Assembly: GCA_032622095.1 (NCBI GenBank)
Contig: CP136061.1
Location: forward strand, 254,585,582-254,649,581
DNA length: 64,000 bases
Source: Siphonodentalium dalli
Lineage: Eukaryota; Mollusca; Scaphopoda; Gadilida; Siphonodentaliidae
Direction of reading: 5' to 3'
Positions 33,838-47,469 of this stretch are shown one piece after another; position 1 is the stretch's first letter, and every line of letters starts with the position of its first letter. A program made the translations under genes and the position numbers. The notes below the pieces were generated by a model. That model did not search any database and was not told the origin of the DNA. It saw only the letters and a program-made list of their open reading frames with translations.

Positions 33838-35837
33838 TCATTTTATATCCTCTAATCACCTCATTTTATATCCTCTATTCACCTCATTTGATATCCTCTA
33901 TTCACCTCATTTTATATCCTCTATTCACCTCATTTTATATCCTCTATTCACCTCATTTTATATCCTCTATTCACCTCATTTTATATCCTCTATTCACCTC
34001 ATTTTATATCCTCTAATCACCTCATTTTATATCCTCTATTCACCTCATTTTATATCCTCTATTCACCTCATTTTATATCCTCTATTCACCTCATTTTATA
34101 TCCTCTAATCACCTCATTTTATATCCTCTATTCACCTCATTTTATATCCTCTAATCACCTCATTTTATATCCTCTATTCACCTCATTTTATATCCTCTAT
34201 TCACCTCATTTTATATCCTCTATTCACCTCATTTTATATCCTCTATTCACCTCATTTTATATCCTCTAATCACCTCATTTTATATCCTCTATTCACCTCA
34301 TTTTATATCCTCTATTCACCTCATTTTATATCCTCTAATCACCTCATTTTATATCCTCTATTCACCTCATTTTATATCCTCTATTCACCTCATTTTATAT
34401 CCTCTATTCACCTCATTTTATATCCTCTATTCACCTCATTTTATATCCTCTAATCACCTCATTTTATATCCTCTAATCACCTCATTTTATATCCTCTATT
34501 CACCTCATTTTATATCCTCTAATCACCTCATTTTATATCCTCTAATCACCTCATTTTATATCCTCTAATCACCTCATTTTATATCCTCTATTCACCTCAT
34601 TTTATATCCTCTAATCACCTCATTTTATATCCTCTATTCACCTCATTTTATATCCTCTAATCACCTCATTTTATATCCTCTAATCACCTCATTTTATATC
34701 CTCTAATCACCTCATTTTATATCCTCTATTCACCTCATTTTATATCCTCTATTCACCTCATTTTATATCCTCTATTCACCTCATTTTATATCCTCTATTC
34801 ACCTCATTTTATATCCTCTATTCACCTCATTTTATATCCTCTATTCACCTCATTTTATATCCTCTATTCACCTCATTTTATATCCTCTATTCACCTCATT
34901 TTATATCCTCTAATCACCTCATTTTATATCCTCTAATCACCTCATTTTATATCCTCTATTCACCTCATTTTATATCCTCTATTCACCTCATTTTATATCC
35001 TCTATTCACCTCATTTTATATCCTCTATTCACCTCATTTTATATCCTCTAATCACCTCATTTTATATCCTCTATTCACCTCATTTTATATCCTCTATTCA
35101 CCTCATTTTATATCCTCTATTCACCTCATTTTATATCCTCTATTCACCTCATTTTATATCCTCTAATCACCTCATTTTATATCCTCTATTCACCTCATTT
35201 TATATCCTCTATTCACCTCATTTTATATCCTCTAATCACCTCATTTTATATCCTCTATTCACCTCATTTTATATCCTCTATTCACCTCATTTTATATCCT
35301 CTATTCACCTCATTTTATATCCTCTATTCACCTCATTTTATATCCTCTAATCACCTCATTTTATATCCTCTAATCACCTCATTTTATATCCTCTATTCAC
35401 CTCATTTTATATCCTCTAATCACCTCATTTTATATCCTCTAATCACCTCATTTTATATCCTCTAATCACCTCATTTTATATCCTCTATTCACCTCATTTT
35501 ATATCCTCTAATCACCTCATTTTATATCCTCTATTCACCTCATTTTATATCCTCTAATCACCTCATTTTATATCCTCTAATCACCTCATTTTATATCCTC
35601 TAATCACCTCATTTTATATCCTCTATTCACCTCATTTTATATCCTCTATTCACCTCATTTTATATCCTCTATTCACCTCATTTTATATCCTCTATTCACC
35701 TCATTTTATATCCTCTATTCACCTCATTTTATATCCTCTATTCACCTCATTTTATATCCTCTATTCACCTCATTTTATATCCTCTATTCACCTCATTTTA
35801 TATCCTCTAATCACCTCATTTTATATCCTCTATTCAC
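33838..35837. repeat. 23-bp satellite, about 87 units
   Basis: Unit CACCTCATTTTATATCCTCT plus ATT or AAT, exactly 23 bp with almost no indels. Nearly all variation is one A/T site (CTATTCAC or CTAATCAC). The order of A and T variants repeats with an 897-bp offset (39 units). Confidence 0.98.
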
Positions 35838-36994
35838 CTTCTGCATGTCGTCTGTTTAAAGGCCCAGATCATTTTATATAAAATAGATTCCATATTATAT
35901 ACCATTTGAAAGAGGAAGCTCCTAAAGATTGTATTGTCAATTTATTCGGTGTACTAAACTGTGAACATGTTCTTTTTGTTGAGATCCGACGTGTGTTTTG
36001 TGCGCAAGTTTCATCTTAAAGATATAGAGTTATTCCCCTTCCGTTGAAAATAAATATATAGTTTGAATTCTGTTGCATCTGGGAGCCCCAACGGGGGAAA
36101 TATTTATATGATTTCAGCCTTTTTATATTACTATATGGGTACCTTCCGAGACACAGCCGTTCCAAATGGTGATGAATTATAGTATTTTAATCAGATTGTT
36201 ATTAAAACCGTATATCAAGGCACTATAAAAACTAATCGGTGACTCGAAAATTAAGTGGGACTTTAAGTCCCAACGAGTTATTAATAGGTCGTTCCAATGT
36301 ATCATATATTATATACCCATGATTGTAATTATCGAATATAAAATATATTGGTTACACTAATGACCAACTCATAATTCCGTTAAAACAACTAATCCTTCAA
36401 ATTATTATAACTATGTACGGCTTATCACTGAAGGTTTCTCATGCATCTCACCAGAATTCCCAACTACACCTTTTACCAGACTCGGCCTCCGGGTCGCAGT
36501 TCGACTTTTAATCCGTCCCAACAATTCCCATTTCTATAAATAAAACGCCCATGGCCCATGTATACCAAGAATCAGCGAAACATTATACACGCGGAGCGCG
36601 AAATGATCGCAAACACGACCAGCGAAAGGGAAAATGTAATAAACTAGGATATATGACATATTACATAGTACTTTGGCAGCAACAACCTTAATTATGCTAT
36701 ACTATTTTTCAGTTGTCTGTGACCAAAGTTGTCAGTCGAAGGATTCCGATTTTGGTCAGAATATCATAGAAACTACTGAGTATTGCGAAACAAATAAACT
36801 AGCATATGCTCGTAATAGTCAAAATGCTATGTTTTGTGTCAATTCCTGATATATTCTGTTTTGGGCATTTGCGCTCGCCTCGCCCATTTTGAATGCGTGC
36901 TCACCAAGTTCAATGTTTTATTCACTCAAATCACAGTAAGTGAACAAGAGACAGGTTTATAATACACAGTATATGACATGTATATGATATGAAT
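35838..36994. other. Mixed dispersed repeats R3 and R2, no gene
   Basis: 36070-36270 matches 12668-12870 (R3, direct). 36440-36550 matches 7430-7560 (R2, inverted). The rest is unassigned. Confidence 0.55.
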
Positions 36995-37460
36995 TTAGTT
37001 AAGATAATTGCTTGTTTTTGGTGGAGATTGGATAAATAATTTTCTTGTGCGAATTTGTATTTTTAATATGATCCGATAAGTTCGACCCTTATTCATGGAA
37101 TTAATCTCATTTCTCCACTTGTTTTGAAATTTATTTTCCAGAGTTTTTCGTGTGATATTTTTAACCGACTTTGGGTTAATTTCGTGTATAAACTGGATTT
37201 CCCAGATATCGGGCAGTTCCAATTCTCTTAGTAACGCTTGGATGTAAACAATCCAGGGATGAGTGTATGTTCCACTCTCAGATCGACTTTTTGAGTAAAT
37301 AATTATACAGCAGATTGTTAATTTTTTGTTTGTCTGACATAACCACATTAGCCCAGTATGTTAACATTCTACATTTTATGTCAATAATTAAAGGATATAT
37401 CCCTGTATCTCCGTATACAAACCTCGAAAGCACGTGATTCCCATCTGTATCCTTTATAAG
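36995..37460 (-). pseudogene. LINE ORF2 C-terminal remnant
   Basis: Minus-strand translation upstream of 37348 reads VYGDTGIYPLIIDIKCRMLTYW, continuing after a frameshift into LLRELELPDIW and NKWRNEINSMN. This order, (V)YGE-G-(Y/F)PL then RM-YW then a LG..W motif then W...I, is typical of the region after the reverse transcriptase domain in many invertebrate non-LTR elements. Frameshifted and truncated at both ends. Confidence 0.6.
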
Positions 37461-37917
37461 CCGAACACTAGATTGTGGTATTATATAATTGAGGTCAACG
37501 TCCAGTTCATATGCATTTCATAGCGAGTTGATATTACGCTATCATTAAATAAACAAGAATGCAAGAGAGCAAACAACATCAACTTATCTTAAATAAAATA
37601 ACTGCACATAGAGTAATCACTTGGTTGAAGTGGTGACGTGAATGATTTCATGAGAGGCAGGGCTGTTGTAACAAACACGAGAGCGCATTGTGCCCGAGTG
37701 TTTAACTTTGATAAATTGATTATGCCTTATATAGCTGCAGATCAACACAGAACATAAGTGCATTATATAGTTCATGAACAAAACATATTTACATGTATAT
37801 AATATAAATATTTTACGAGCAGTGACCCCCGGTTAGCCTATATTCTATTATCATTTTATCTTATCCCTTTTGGTATCTTTTGGTTTGTTTTCGCCATGCA
37901 GACTCATTCGGTGAATC
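37461..37917. other. Unassigned sequence
   Basis: Between the LINE remnant and the large inverted repeat; nothing recognised. Confidence 0.4.
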
Positions 37918-40900
37918 ACAAATATCTTCTAGTTCAATTCATGCCGTTTGGAACTGGTTGAGTAATGCAACTTTATTTTGTGTTTTTTATATTAACTGAT
38001 CATTGGAGCAATTAAATATGCAATTATTGGGGTCCTAACCCCTTCCAATCCCTCAAAAATTCGATTTTACAGAACGCGGTACAAAATTTTACCAAAATAA
38101 TCACAATTGGGATTCTAGTCATATTTCAACAAGAAATGAAAAGAACATTGTAATGCAAGTGAGGCATATCATTACCTATGAATATTCCAACTCTCTGGAA
38201 CCAAAAATCTTACCTTGGCTCAAAATGGCTGCCAACATGGCCACCAAAATATGGAAAATTGTAAATATTGCACCAGGGTGTCATGCAATTGCTTACAAGT
38301 TGTGGGTGATGTATAACATTGGCTAATCTGTATTCTATACATTGAATACTAACATGTCTGATACACCATGTGTCATTGTTACTATTGTCACCACTTACAT
38401 CACCAGATATATTGGATTTTTCTCTCACAAACTTGACATAAATATCGGCAAAAAATCACTTTTCAGGGTTCGACCATTTTTTTAAATAAAATGCAACTAC
38501 CTTTGGTATCAAATGTGTTTTATCTTAAATGTGTCACACTATGGTGTTTATAGACTAAATTGCTCAAGATGGCTTCCAAAATGGCAACCAAATTTGTAAA
38601 ATGTTAATTTTTTACACATATCGAGAAAATTATTCTCTGCGTTATCCGAAAAGGTAGCAAATTGTGACTCACTTGGTTATTATACATGTTAGTTAATTAA
38701 CTGACAACTAAGTTATATTATGTTTATCCTGGTTCCGTATGGGGCATGACAAATTCGTTTTAAAGTTGCAGTATGGAATTTTGCGGATAACCTCTTTTGT
38801 GATTATGGCCATATTATTGAAAGGAAATGGGCAGAACTTTGAGACGGAACTGAGATGAACCATGAGATGTGGGTAGTCTGGCCCATTATGATAAAATATT
38901 ATCAACTGGTTACAGGGTGGAAACCAAGATGACAGCCAGGGAGTTACTCTATGATCGTAGATGAGGATAATAGGTATACCGCGAGTTATTGTATGGTCAT
39001 GGATGATGTGTGGGTATATGGGGAGTGCCCTGTTGGCAACGGTGGGTTGTATATTTATATATGTTGTGGATGTGTTATCATTGATGGTGTATGGGGAGTA
39101 GATGCATGATCATGAGTATGGCAAGTGTGGAACTTATGAGAGGTCGTATGTGCGGGTATTGGTATATCTGGAAGGGCTCACCATTGGTGATGTGCATATG
39201 TATACCTGGATTGACTCTATGGCAATGGATATGGCGAATAGGTATACATGTAGTGGCTGTATAGTCCATGGTGAGGTGAATAGGTATACAACGCGTGACA
39301 GTATGATCGTGAATGTAGTGAATTATGTACACATAGAGTGACTATATGGCCATGTGTCGGGTGTATGTGTATACCTGGTGTTCATACATGGTGACTCGTG
39401 GCTGTATCGTCATTTGTGGTATGTACGGGTATAACCAAGTATGGCTGTGTGATCAGGTGTACGTGTATAAAGTGGGTGACTATGTTGTCATTTGTGTTGT
39501 GTTTATGTACATATGGAGTAATGGGGTAATGGGTGGGTTGTACATGTGTACCTTGGGTGGCACAATAACTCAAGGATATGTTAATCAACGGAGAGGTAAT
39601 ATCAGAGAGTTCTCTATCTTGATGGTGTTTATATACATGGGGGGCGTTAAACACGGAACACGATGGCCACCTATTACCACACAGTCATTACAAATATACA
39701 TAAACACCACAGAGATAACAATATAGTGACCCACTGTATACATGTACACCTGACCCATGACCACGGGTGACCTTACAGCCACGCGTCACGATACAGGCAC
39801 ACCGGGGATACTCCTAAACATGACCGATAACCATATAGTCATTCCTTGTATACCCATTCAGCTCACGATTGGCCATAAGGTCATCCCCTGTATACCTATT
39901 CTCCAAACACGTGGTCATATAGACAATCAATATATACATCAACAATTACCATAAAGTCACTCCGGGTATACATATGCACCGCACCAATGGCCATATAGCC
40001 ACTCGCTTCATACACATACCTTCACCAATGGTACCTGACCTATGGTCATATAGTCACACCGTGTGTACCTATTCAAAACATTCATACACGACCATGGTCA
40101 ATCGTTGCATACATATTCACCTCAACATTGGCCATGTCACTCCCTGTATCCCTATTTGTCACACCATAGCCGCATAGTCACTCAAGATATACTAATACAC
40201 CCCAGCCATGTCAGTATAGTCACTCCATGTATGCATATGCACTTTATCCATGGCCATATAGCCACTTGCTATACACATATCCCTTGCCCATGACAATAAA
40301 GCAACGCATGTGTATACTGGTATAACCTACACATGACCATACCGCCAAGAGTCACCAAACAGGAACACCAGGTATACTCATACGCCTGACACATGACCAT
40401 TTTAATAGTCACCCCTGTATAGATGTCCATTATATTTATGATCATAAAGTCACTACTTGTATACCTACATGTACTCCTCTCACCATTGACCATACAGTCA
40501 CTACCTGTATACCGACACACGTAGTCATATAACCACTCGATATACATATACAGCACACCCTAGACCATAGATTCACTCCAAGCATACAAGTAAACCTCAC
40601 TAATGGCCATTCAGCCCTCCAGATATACACACAACCACTCAAACAATCCATACTTGGATATACACCTCACACATGACAATTCAGCAATTCACTGTATGAT
40701 CATACATGCCATCCATGATAATACAGCTAATCCCTATACACCCACTAATGATAATACATCCATGAGATATATAAATATGCATCCCACCCGTTACCACAAG
40801 GACACTCCCTATATACCCACACACTCGATAATGTCCACCCAGCTTACTCCAGGTAATCATATTCAATCATGACCGTACAGTCATTCCATGTATACCTATA

Positions 40901-42316
40901 CACATTACCCGTAACCATAAAATCACACCCTATTTACCAACACACCCATCCATGATCATACAGACAACACATGTACATCCCACCCATGCCCTTACAGTCA
41001 CTCCATATATACATAATCAACACATATATGACCATGTAGCTATATCAATACATCACACCAATGCCCATACAGGCACATCTGGTGCACCCGTACTGGATAT
41101 ACACAAGCATACACTATACAGTCACTCCATGCATAGCGATTCACCTCACACCTGACCATGACATCTCCTTGTATACATAGATGCATCTTACAATGGACAA
41201 CCCACTCATAACCATATAGTCACTCATTGTATACCTATTCACATAAGTCATGACATACAATAACTCACTGTATACCTATTCACCTCACGTATGATCATAT
41301 AGTAACTCCCTGGCTACGATATTGGCATCCACACTGTATTCAGTTGACATTTTCTTAGCATAATGGACCAGAATAGCCAAATATTATGGTCCATCTCAAT
41401 TCTGTCTAAAAGTTCTGCCCATTTCCTTTCACAAAAGAGGTGCTCGGCAAAATTACATACTTTAAAATGAATTTATTTTGCCCCATACGGAAGTGGGACA
41501 ACCAGAATAGAACATTTAGTTGTCAGTTAATTAACTAACACGTATAATAACCAAGTGAGTCACATTTTGCTACATTTTCGGATAATGCAGAGAATGTTCG
41601 GGATATATGTAAAAAAAATTACATTTTACAAATTTGGTTGCCATTTTGGAAGCCATCTTGAGCAATTTGGTCTATAAACACCGTAGTGATACACATTTAA
41701 GATAGACCAAAACAATAAACACCTTTAAATCCAAAGATAGTTACATTTTACCTGAAAAAATGGTCCAAACCTGAAAAGTTAATTTTTGCCAATATTTATG
41801 TCAAGTTTTTGAGAGAAAAGTCCAATATTTTTGACGATGTCAGTGGTGATAATAGTAACAATTAACCATGGTGCATCAGACTGTTAGTATTCAATGTATA
41901 GAATGCAGAATTGCCAATTTTATACATCAACCACAACTTGCAAACGATTGCAGGAGACGCTTGTGTAATATTTACAATTTTCCATATTTTGGCGGCCATA
42001 TTGGCAGCCATTTTGAGCCAAAGTAAGAATTTGGTTCCAGTGATTTGGAATATTCATAGGTAATGATATGCCTCACTTACATTACAAAGTTATGTTCATT
42101 TCTTATTGAAATATGACTAGAATCCCAATTGTGATTTTTTGTGAAATTTTGTACCGCATCCTGTAAAATCGAAGTTTTGAGGGATCGGAAGGGGCTAGGA
42201 CCACAATAATTGCATATTTAATTGCTCCAATGATCGGTTAATATAAAAAACACAAAATAAAGTTGCATTACTCAACCAGTTCCAAACGGCATGAATTGAA
42301 CTAGAAGATATTTGTG
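37918..42316. mobile_element. 4.4-kb inverted-repeat (foldback-like) structure
   Basis: Left arm 37918-38925 and right arm 41335-42316 are about 1 kb each and inverted relative to each other (shared AATATCTTCTAGTTCAATTC and CAGCCAGGGAGTTACT ends). The central satellite also mirrors. The outer edges are defined only by loss of arm homology; no target duplication was identified. A third arm copy stands alone at 47740-48490. No coding capacity. Confidence 0.75.
38930..41330. repeat. Degenerate GTATAC satellite that switches strand
   Basis: Irregular units of roughly 45-57 bp. To about 39660 they read GGTATAC...GTGACTATATGGCCAT; after about 39700 they read the reverse complement ATAGTCACTCCNTGTATACC. 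Left part about 0.73 kb, right part about 1.6 kb. Confidence 0.85.
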
Positions 42317-43195
42317 AAAAAATGTCATATTTTCAACTTCCGGCGGCCATATTGGCGGCCATCTTATGAAAATTTAGATATGTTTTGGCCCAAATGAACC
42401 GTGGTACCTCCCAACTATAATTCGTATTGAGAAAACTGTGAGAAGATGCGATTTTCACAAGAAAAGGATGGCATAAACCACCCAACCCAAAAACTGAGAT
42501 TTTCAAAAAGGTCAAGGTCAAATTGAAGGTCAAGGTGACCTCCAAAATCTGGAACCAGCCAGTTTAGTGATACTCACCAACCACTTAACAAATTCTGAAA
42601 GTTTGGCGCTTCTATCACAAAGTGAACGATTTTTATGTTTTCTGTAATTATCCCCCCACTATATGCCAAATAATAGTGATCGTTGGAATTTTTCTCCAAA
42701 ATGATTAATCGTGTTGACCACTATTATTAGGCATCTGAGACTTGAGAGTACCAGAATACGTCAAAAAAATATATTTATACGTTGTGTGAGTAACACAAAA
42801 TAAAAACGAAACAAAAATTTATAATTACCTTTTAAATTCTGGTCGATTTGTTGACACAGTATATTGCATTCATGTGAATCAACGACCATTCACAGTATTT
42901 TGTTATTTTCCATTTAAAGTGAATGAATTCCTTGAAATATCCTAGGTGTGACCTAGTTTCACTTTCATCAATTTCCAACTTTCAGCATCGAAATGTCAAA
43001 TAAAAATTTAAATCCATGATTGAAGAGCATGAGCGAATTGGTTTTGGTGACAATGGTCGGTATATATTGTTTAACACAAAACACGACTTAATGTGAAGTT
43101 TGACGATCCAAATAAGTTGAATTAAACACAATGATAACACATTTCCGACACCAGGTGAAGTATAAAAAAAATTCGTCAGTTTCTAGAGTTCCTTG
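42317..43195. other. Unassigned sequence with GGCGGCCAT motifs
   Basis: Starts with CGGCGGCCATATTGGCGGCC, also found next to the solo arm at 48500. The rest has no recognised feature. Confidence 0.4.
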
Positions 43196-44254
43196 AATCG
43201 ATCACAGGAGCTTGGAATTGGTAAAAAACCCTCTTTTATTGGCGGAACCACCACCCGGGACCATAGGTCACGGAAGGAACGAAACAAAAATTGTTGCCAC
43301 CCATTTTGAACTCAACTGTATTCCTACAAAAAATATATTTTCACTAAAAACTGTTGGTACCTCTTACACCTTAGATGCCAATCTACAACATTCCATAGGT
43401 ATATTTGTCCAGTCTTCGAAAACCTCACTTTATTTCGGTAATGTAATGTAAATTCACCAACGAACACAAATTTGCGACATCTTAATCACCTGTTTTAGAA
43501 TCGGAATGACAAACGGCACAAAACCATTTTTCCGGAATAACAAAGTCGGAACGAAATAAAAATCGAAACTTAAATTTAAAGCCCGCGAAATTCAAAAATA
43601 TTTGAAAGTGCGTGCGGTTTTCGAACTTAGGCGCCAGAAAACTTAAATCAGTTTATGTTTGCGTCATACTATGCGCGTTTTTGAAGATCTAATCCTGATG
43701 TTTTGTGCATTTTCCAGGGGGGGGGGTGAACAAATTTCTTCCGGCACGTATGCCGGGGTGGGTGGGTGGTCAAAGCCACCAACAAGCAATTTTTTCCGCA
43801 ACTAAAAAAAAAAATTCCTGCTTGTTTTAGTGTTTTGGCAATGAGTTGGGCTTCAAAACCACTTTGAATCAGTTTGAATGAGAGAAATAATGTAATTCTA
43901 ACTGGTAAACTGACTGCAGGCAGTTATCGTGTTGTATTTTGTTGCAAATTTTAAAATCCAAGATGGCCGCTGGCAGCCATGTTTTTTTGGCCGAATGACC
44001 TCAAAATTACTCATTCCTATTTACATGTCCATGTTAACATCCATGATAAATAGTATGCACAGAAATTCATATACAGCTGTTTACATTGAATTTTCCCCCG
44101 CAAATCTCTGTTTTAGTGTTAAAAGGGGGGTGGGTGTCAAAAAATGGTCGGAAAAAAACTGCCGAAAACGGAAAAAAAATTGGCGGTGGGGGTGGGTGGG
44201 TACAAAAAATGATCGAAAGGGAAAAAATGCCATACGTGCCTGAAAATTTTTCCG

Positions 44255-44256
<2 letters not shown>

Positions 44257-44298
<42 letters not shown>
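44257..44298. repeat. Poly-C tract, about 42 bp
   Basis: Uninterrupted C run; length is likely unreliable in sequencing. Confidence 0.95.
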
Positions 44299-44301
<3 letters not shown>

Positions 44302-44559
44302 CTGCATTTTCCAGAAAATTTCTGTATTTTTCTGTGTTTGCTGTTATCATCTCTTGAAAATGACGACTACCCAAGAAGATATTCTTCATTTGACTGAATG
44401 GTAATTAGTACCAATATTTTACATATAATTTATTTCTATTTATGGCACGACCACGTGGTATTGTTTTTTTCTTCTTGTTTTTTATTCGTTATGTACCGGT
44501 AGGCCTATGTACTACTTGACTTTGTAATGCTACTGGTTGCAATGATTAGTGACAAGGGG

Positions 44560-44561
<2 letters not shown>

Positions 44562-44600
<39 letters not shown>
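44562..44600. repeat. (CT)n microsatellite
   Basis: About 19 CT units. Confidence 0.97.
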
Positions 44601-44601
<1 letters not shown>

Positions 44602-45544
44602 ATAGGAGATTGTGTCGCGCTCCGTTGTATAGGCCTAAAATATCCATCATATAATAGTAATCAACCCACTGATTACTGATCGAATATCACGAAGTAGAAG
44701 AAAAAGAAGATATATAGACTCACGGGGAGGCCTGGTATATACATGTATGCCTATGCATGAAGCGATTCCTTTGTGCGTTTTAGTGCAGATTCGTTCCAGA
44801 ATATCTTAATTATTTCCACATAAAATGCTGTTTTTTTACTAGTTCTAACAAACAAATATATGTCTTAGTTGATGAGAGAAGACAGTTTTCTTGAGTTAGG
44901 TAACGACATTGGCCATGCATATATAGAACGAGTGTTTAGTTTCGCGAAATTCAAAATTGTCAATGTAGAGTACAAAAACTCGCCATTAATATGCCAAATA
45001 CAGTAACAAAATGTAATAAGATTCTTTAATGTAAGAGCACAAAATTATCCTGCGTATTCTTTACGGTATACGTTTTATTTGTGCATTGTGCATTTGCAAG
45101 TTGAAATGCAAACTGGTTTACCGAATAACTAGTTTATAAATTTTGAGTTAGTGATAAACTCGCTAACATAAATTTTATTTAATAAGCAACTATAAGTATT
45201 GTCAATTGTACCGGTACCAGGATCATAAATAATATACGTCACGCGTGACTCGTGTGTCGTAACGAATCAGCACCAAAACTCTCAAAAAATGGCTTTATGC
45301 ATATGATTATATAGCCTGTGCTCATGAATTGGAAATTCAATTTTTAAATTCAAGACAGCTAGCCACCATCGGCATTGTTTTTCTCAAAATCAAAAATACA
45401 AAAAAATATTAAAAACATTACTTAATGTAACTTTCGCTGATGGGGTCATTGTCATAAGGCTCCGCGATCCGATCACATTCGTAGCCAGGTTTTTTAATCG
45501 ATCACAAATGTAGCCAGCTTTTCTATGGCGATCACATTTGTTAT

Positions 45545-46240
45545 GACCCATGAACAATTTCACGATGATCGGTGCATCGACATAGGCCTAGGCTCTAGGC
45601 AGTGTTATTGATTTAATTATATATGCAGTGTTGTCGCTGAAATCCGACGGCGGCCATGTTTCTTTGAGAATTCACACCAACATGACTCGTTCCCATCTAC
45701 ATGTCAATGTCAAGCTCCGTGACAAATTTAATTATGATCGGACCAACACTGCGACCTCTTGTCCGTGCTAAATGATGCAATTTTGAAATCCAAGATGGCT
45801 GTTGGCGGCCATGTTTTTCATGCAGATAAGCCCAAAATGACTCGGTGTCGTCTATATATCAATGTCATGATCGATGAACAATTTCGTGATGATCGGTGCA
45901 TCGACACAGGCTCTAGGCTGTGTTATTGATTCAGATTTATCTAGTATTATCACTGAAATCGAAGATGGCCGATGGCGGCCATGTTTCTTGGAGGATTCAC
46001 ACCAAAATGACTCGTTCCCATCTAAATGTCAATGTAAACCTCCATGACAAATTTAATGATGATCAGATAAACACTGCTTCTTCTAGCCCATGCTAAAGGA
46101 TGCAATTTTGAAATCCAAGATGGCTGCCAGCGGCCATGTTTTTATGCAAATGAGCCCAAAATGATTCGTTCCCATCTAGACGCCAATGTCATCATCCATC
46201 AAAAAGTTCATGATGATCAGTGCATCGGTACGGTCATGTA
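45545..46240. repeat. Degenerate about 160/320-bp tandem repeat with AAGATGGC motifs
   Basis: Alternating monomers: the 45640 and 45960 monomers match each other, as do 45780 and 46110. Each starts near AAATCCAAGATGGC followed by GGCGGCCATGTTT. A related single monomer is at 43956. Confidence 0.8.
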
Positions 46241-46779
46241 ATAAACAGCTATGTTCGAAATTATAAACGGTACTTTTATGCTATCCGTCTCCGGATCATA
46301 GTTTTAAAGTTTCCGCATATTTCGGTACTAGTTCCGCTACTTCGATTCTAAAACAGGTGATGGAGGTGTTGCAAATTTGTGTTCGTTGGTGAATTTACAA
46401 TACATTACCGAAATAAAGTGAGGTTTTCGAAGAACTGGAAAAAATACCTATGGAATGTTGTAGATTGGCATCTAAGGTGTAAGAGGTACCAACAGTTTTT
46501 AGTGAAAATATATTTTTTGTAGGAATACAGTTGAGTTCAAAATGATTGGCAACAATTTTTTGTTTCGTTCCTTCCGTGACCTATGGTCCCGGTGGTGGTT
46601 CCGCCAATAAAAGAGGGGTTTTGACCAAATTCCAAGCTCCTGTGAATCGATAGACTGATTTCTTGGATTGTAACTGAAATTAACCCTTTGCGATGAAAAA
46701 GAATACTAATGAGGCATTTTTTTGCCAATAAATATCGAAAGTAATTGACATTATAGTTGTATGGGGAGATATGTAATAA

Positions 46780-46873
46780 AAATAGAACCGTCTTCGTGTT
46801 TTTGTTGTTATAAATGATTACCACACGAGATAGCGGTAATCATTTACAAAAACAAACACGAAGACGGTTCTAT
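46780..46873. repeat. Hairpin with about 40-bp arms
   Basis: Arms start ATAGAACCGTCTTCGTGTTT and pair with the inverse at 46832-46873 around a short loop containing CACACGAGATAGC. Confidence 0.85.
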
Positions 46874-46889
46874 CTATATATCACTTTAA

Positions 46890-47408
46890 AGATGGATTAT
46901 CTCTTTAAATAACAAATTTGAAATAGTTGCGTGGGTATAAAATAATGAATATGAACTGAAGACCCCTGTCCGGAAAGGCTTCTATCAATTAATATTGATT
47001 TTATTTCGAATATTTTATTGGGCCCGTTTATTGTCTATTTTTAGAACAGACCATTCGGGTGATACCATATAGCGATATAGAGCATTAGGCTGTTCCTATG
47101 GCTACGCACCGAATGTCAAATGTCCCAGATTGATTGGTTGTATTGTTTTATTCCATAGTTATAAGCGACAATGAGTATAATTAACCTTTATTTGTGACAA
47201 ATTTGCACAATAAAATTTCTGGTCTCTGTTAACAGTAAGCGCTATTGTTCGTTAGCTAAACATCCACACATTTTTAGACCATAAAATATTCGAAATACAA
47301 TTAATAATAATCGATCGAAGCATTTCCGGACAGGAGTCTTCGAATCAGATCTAATATTTTTAACCCCGGTAACTATATAATACATGTTTACAAAGAGATA
47401 ATCCACCT
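46890..47408. mobile_element. TTAA-flanked foldback element, family F4
   Basis: Flanked by TTAA at 46886-46889 and 47409-47412. Ends AGATGGATTATCTCTTT and AAAGAGATAATCCACCT. Inner inverted segments around TCCGGAAA/TTTCCGGACAGG extend the pairing. No core palindrome of the other families and no coding. Confidence 0.7.
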
Positions 47409-47469
47409 TTAATAAAGACAAATTATGTTATTTCTCTTGAACCCACTTCGAAGGCTTTCATCCCTTTAA

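Larger units (their letters stand above)
43203..46644. mobile_element. 3.4-kb long-TIR element with 7-bp target duplication
   Basis: Flanked by AATCGAT at 43196-43202 and 46645-46651. Inverted repeats of about 300 bp (43203-43510 and 46335-46644) begin CACAGGAGCTTGGAATT. The interior has no transposase frame; it holds a poly-C run, a CT run and a degenerate AAGATGGC-rich tandem repeat. Superfamily is uncertain; a 6-7-bp duplication would fit few DNA transposon groups. Confidence 0.75.

Noticed and set aside
33719-34108. 129-codon frame with repeating FISSIHLILYPLFTS pattern
   Set aside because: It is the 23-bp satellite read through; 23 is not a multiple of three, so the pattern cycles through frames and has no start or domain.
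39078-41155. Multiple 65-126-codon frames rich in His, Ile, Thr or Tyr
   Set aside because: All lie in the degenerate GTATAC satellite and run on both strands.
44081-44397. Gly-rich or Pro-rich frames of about 100 codons
   Set aside because: They are produced by the 42-bp poly-C tract inside the 3.4-kb element.
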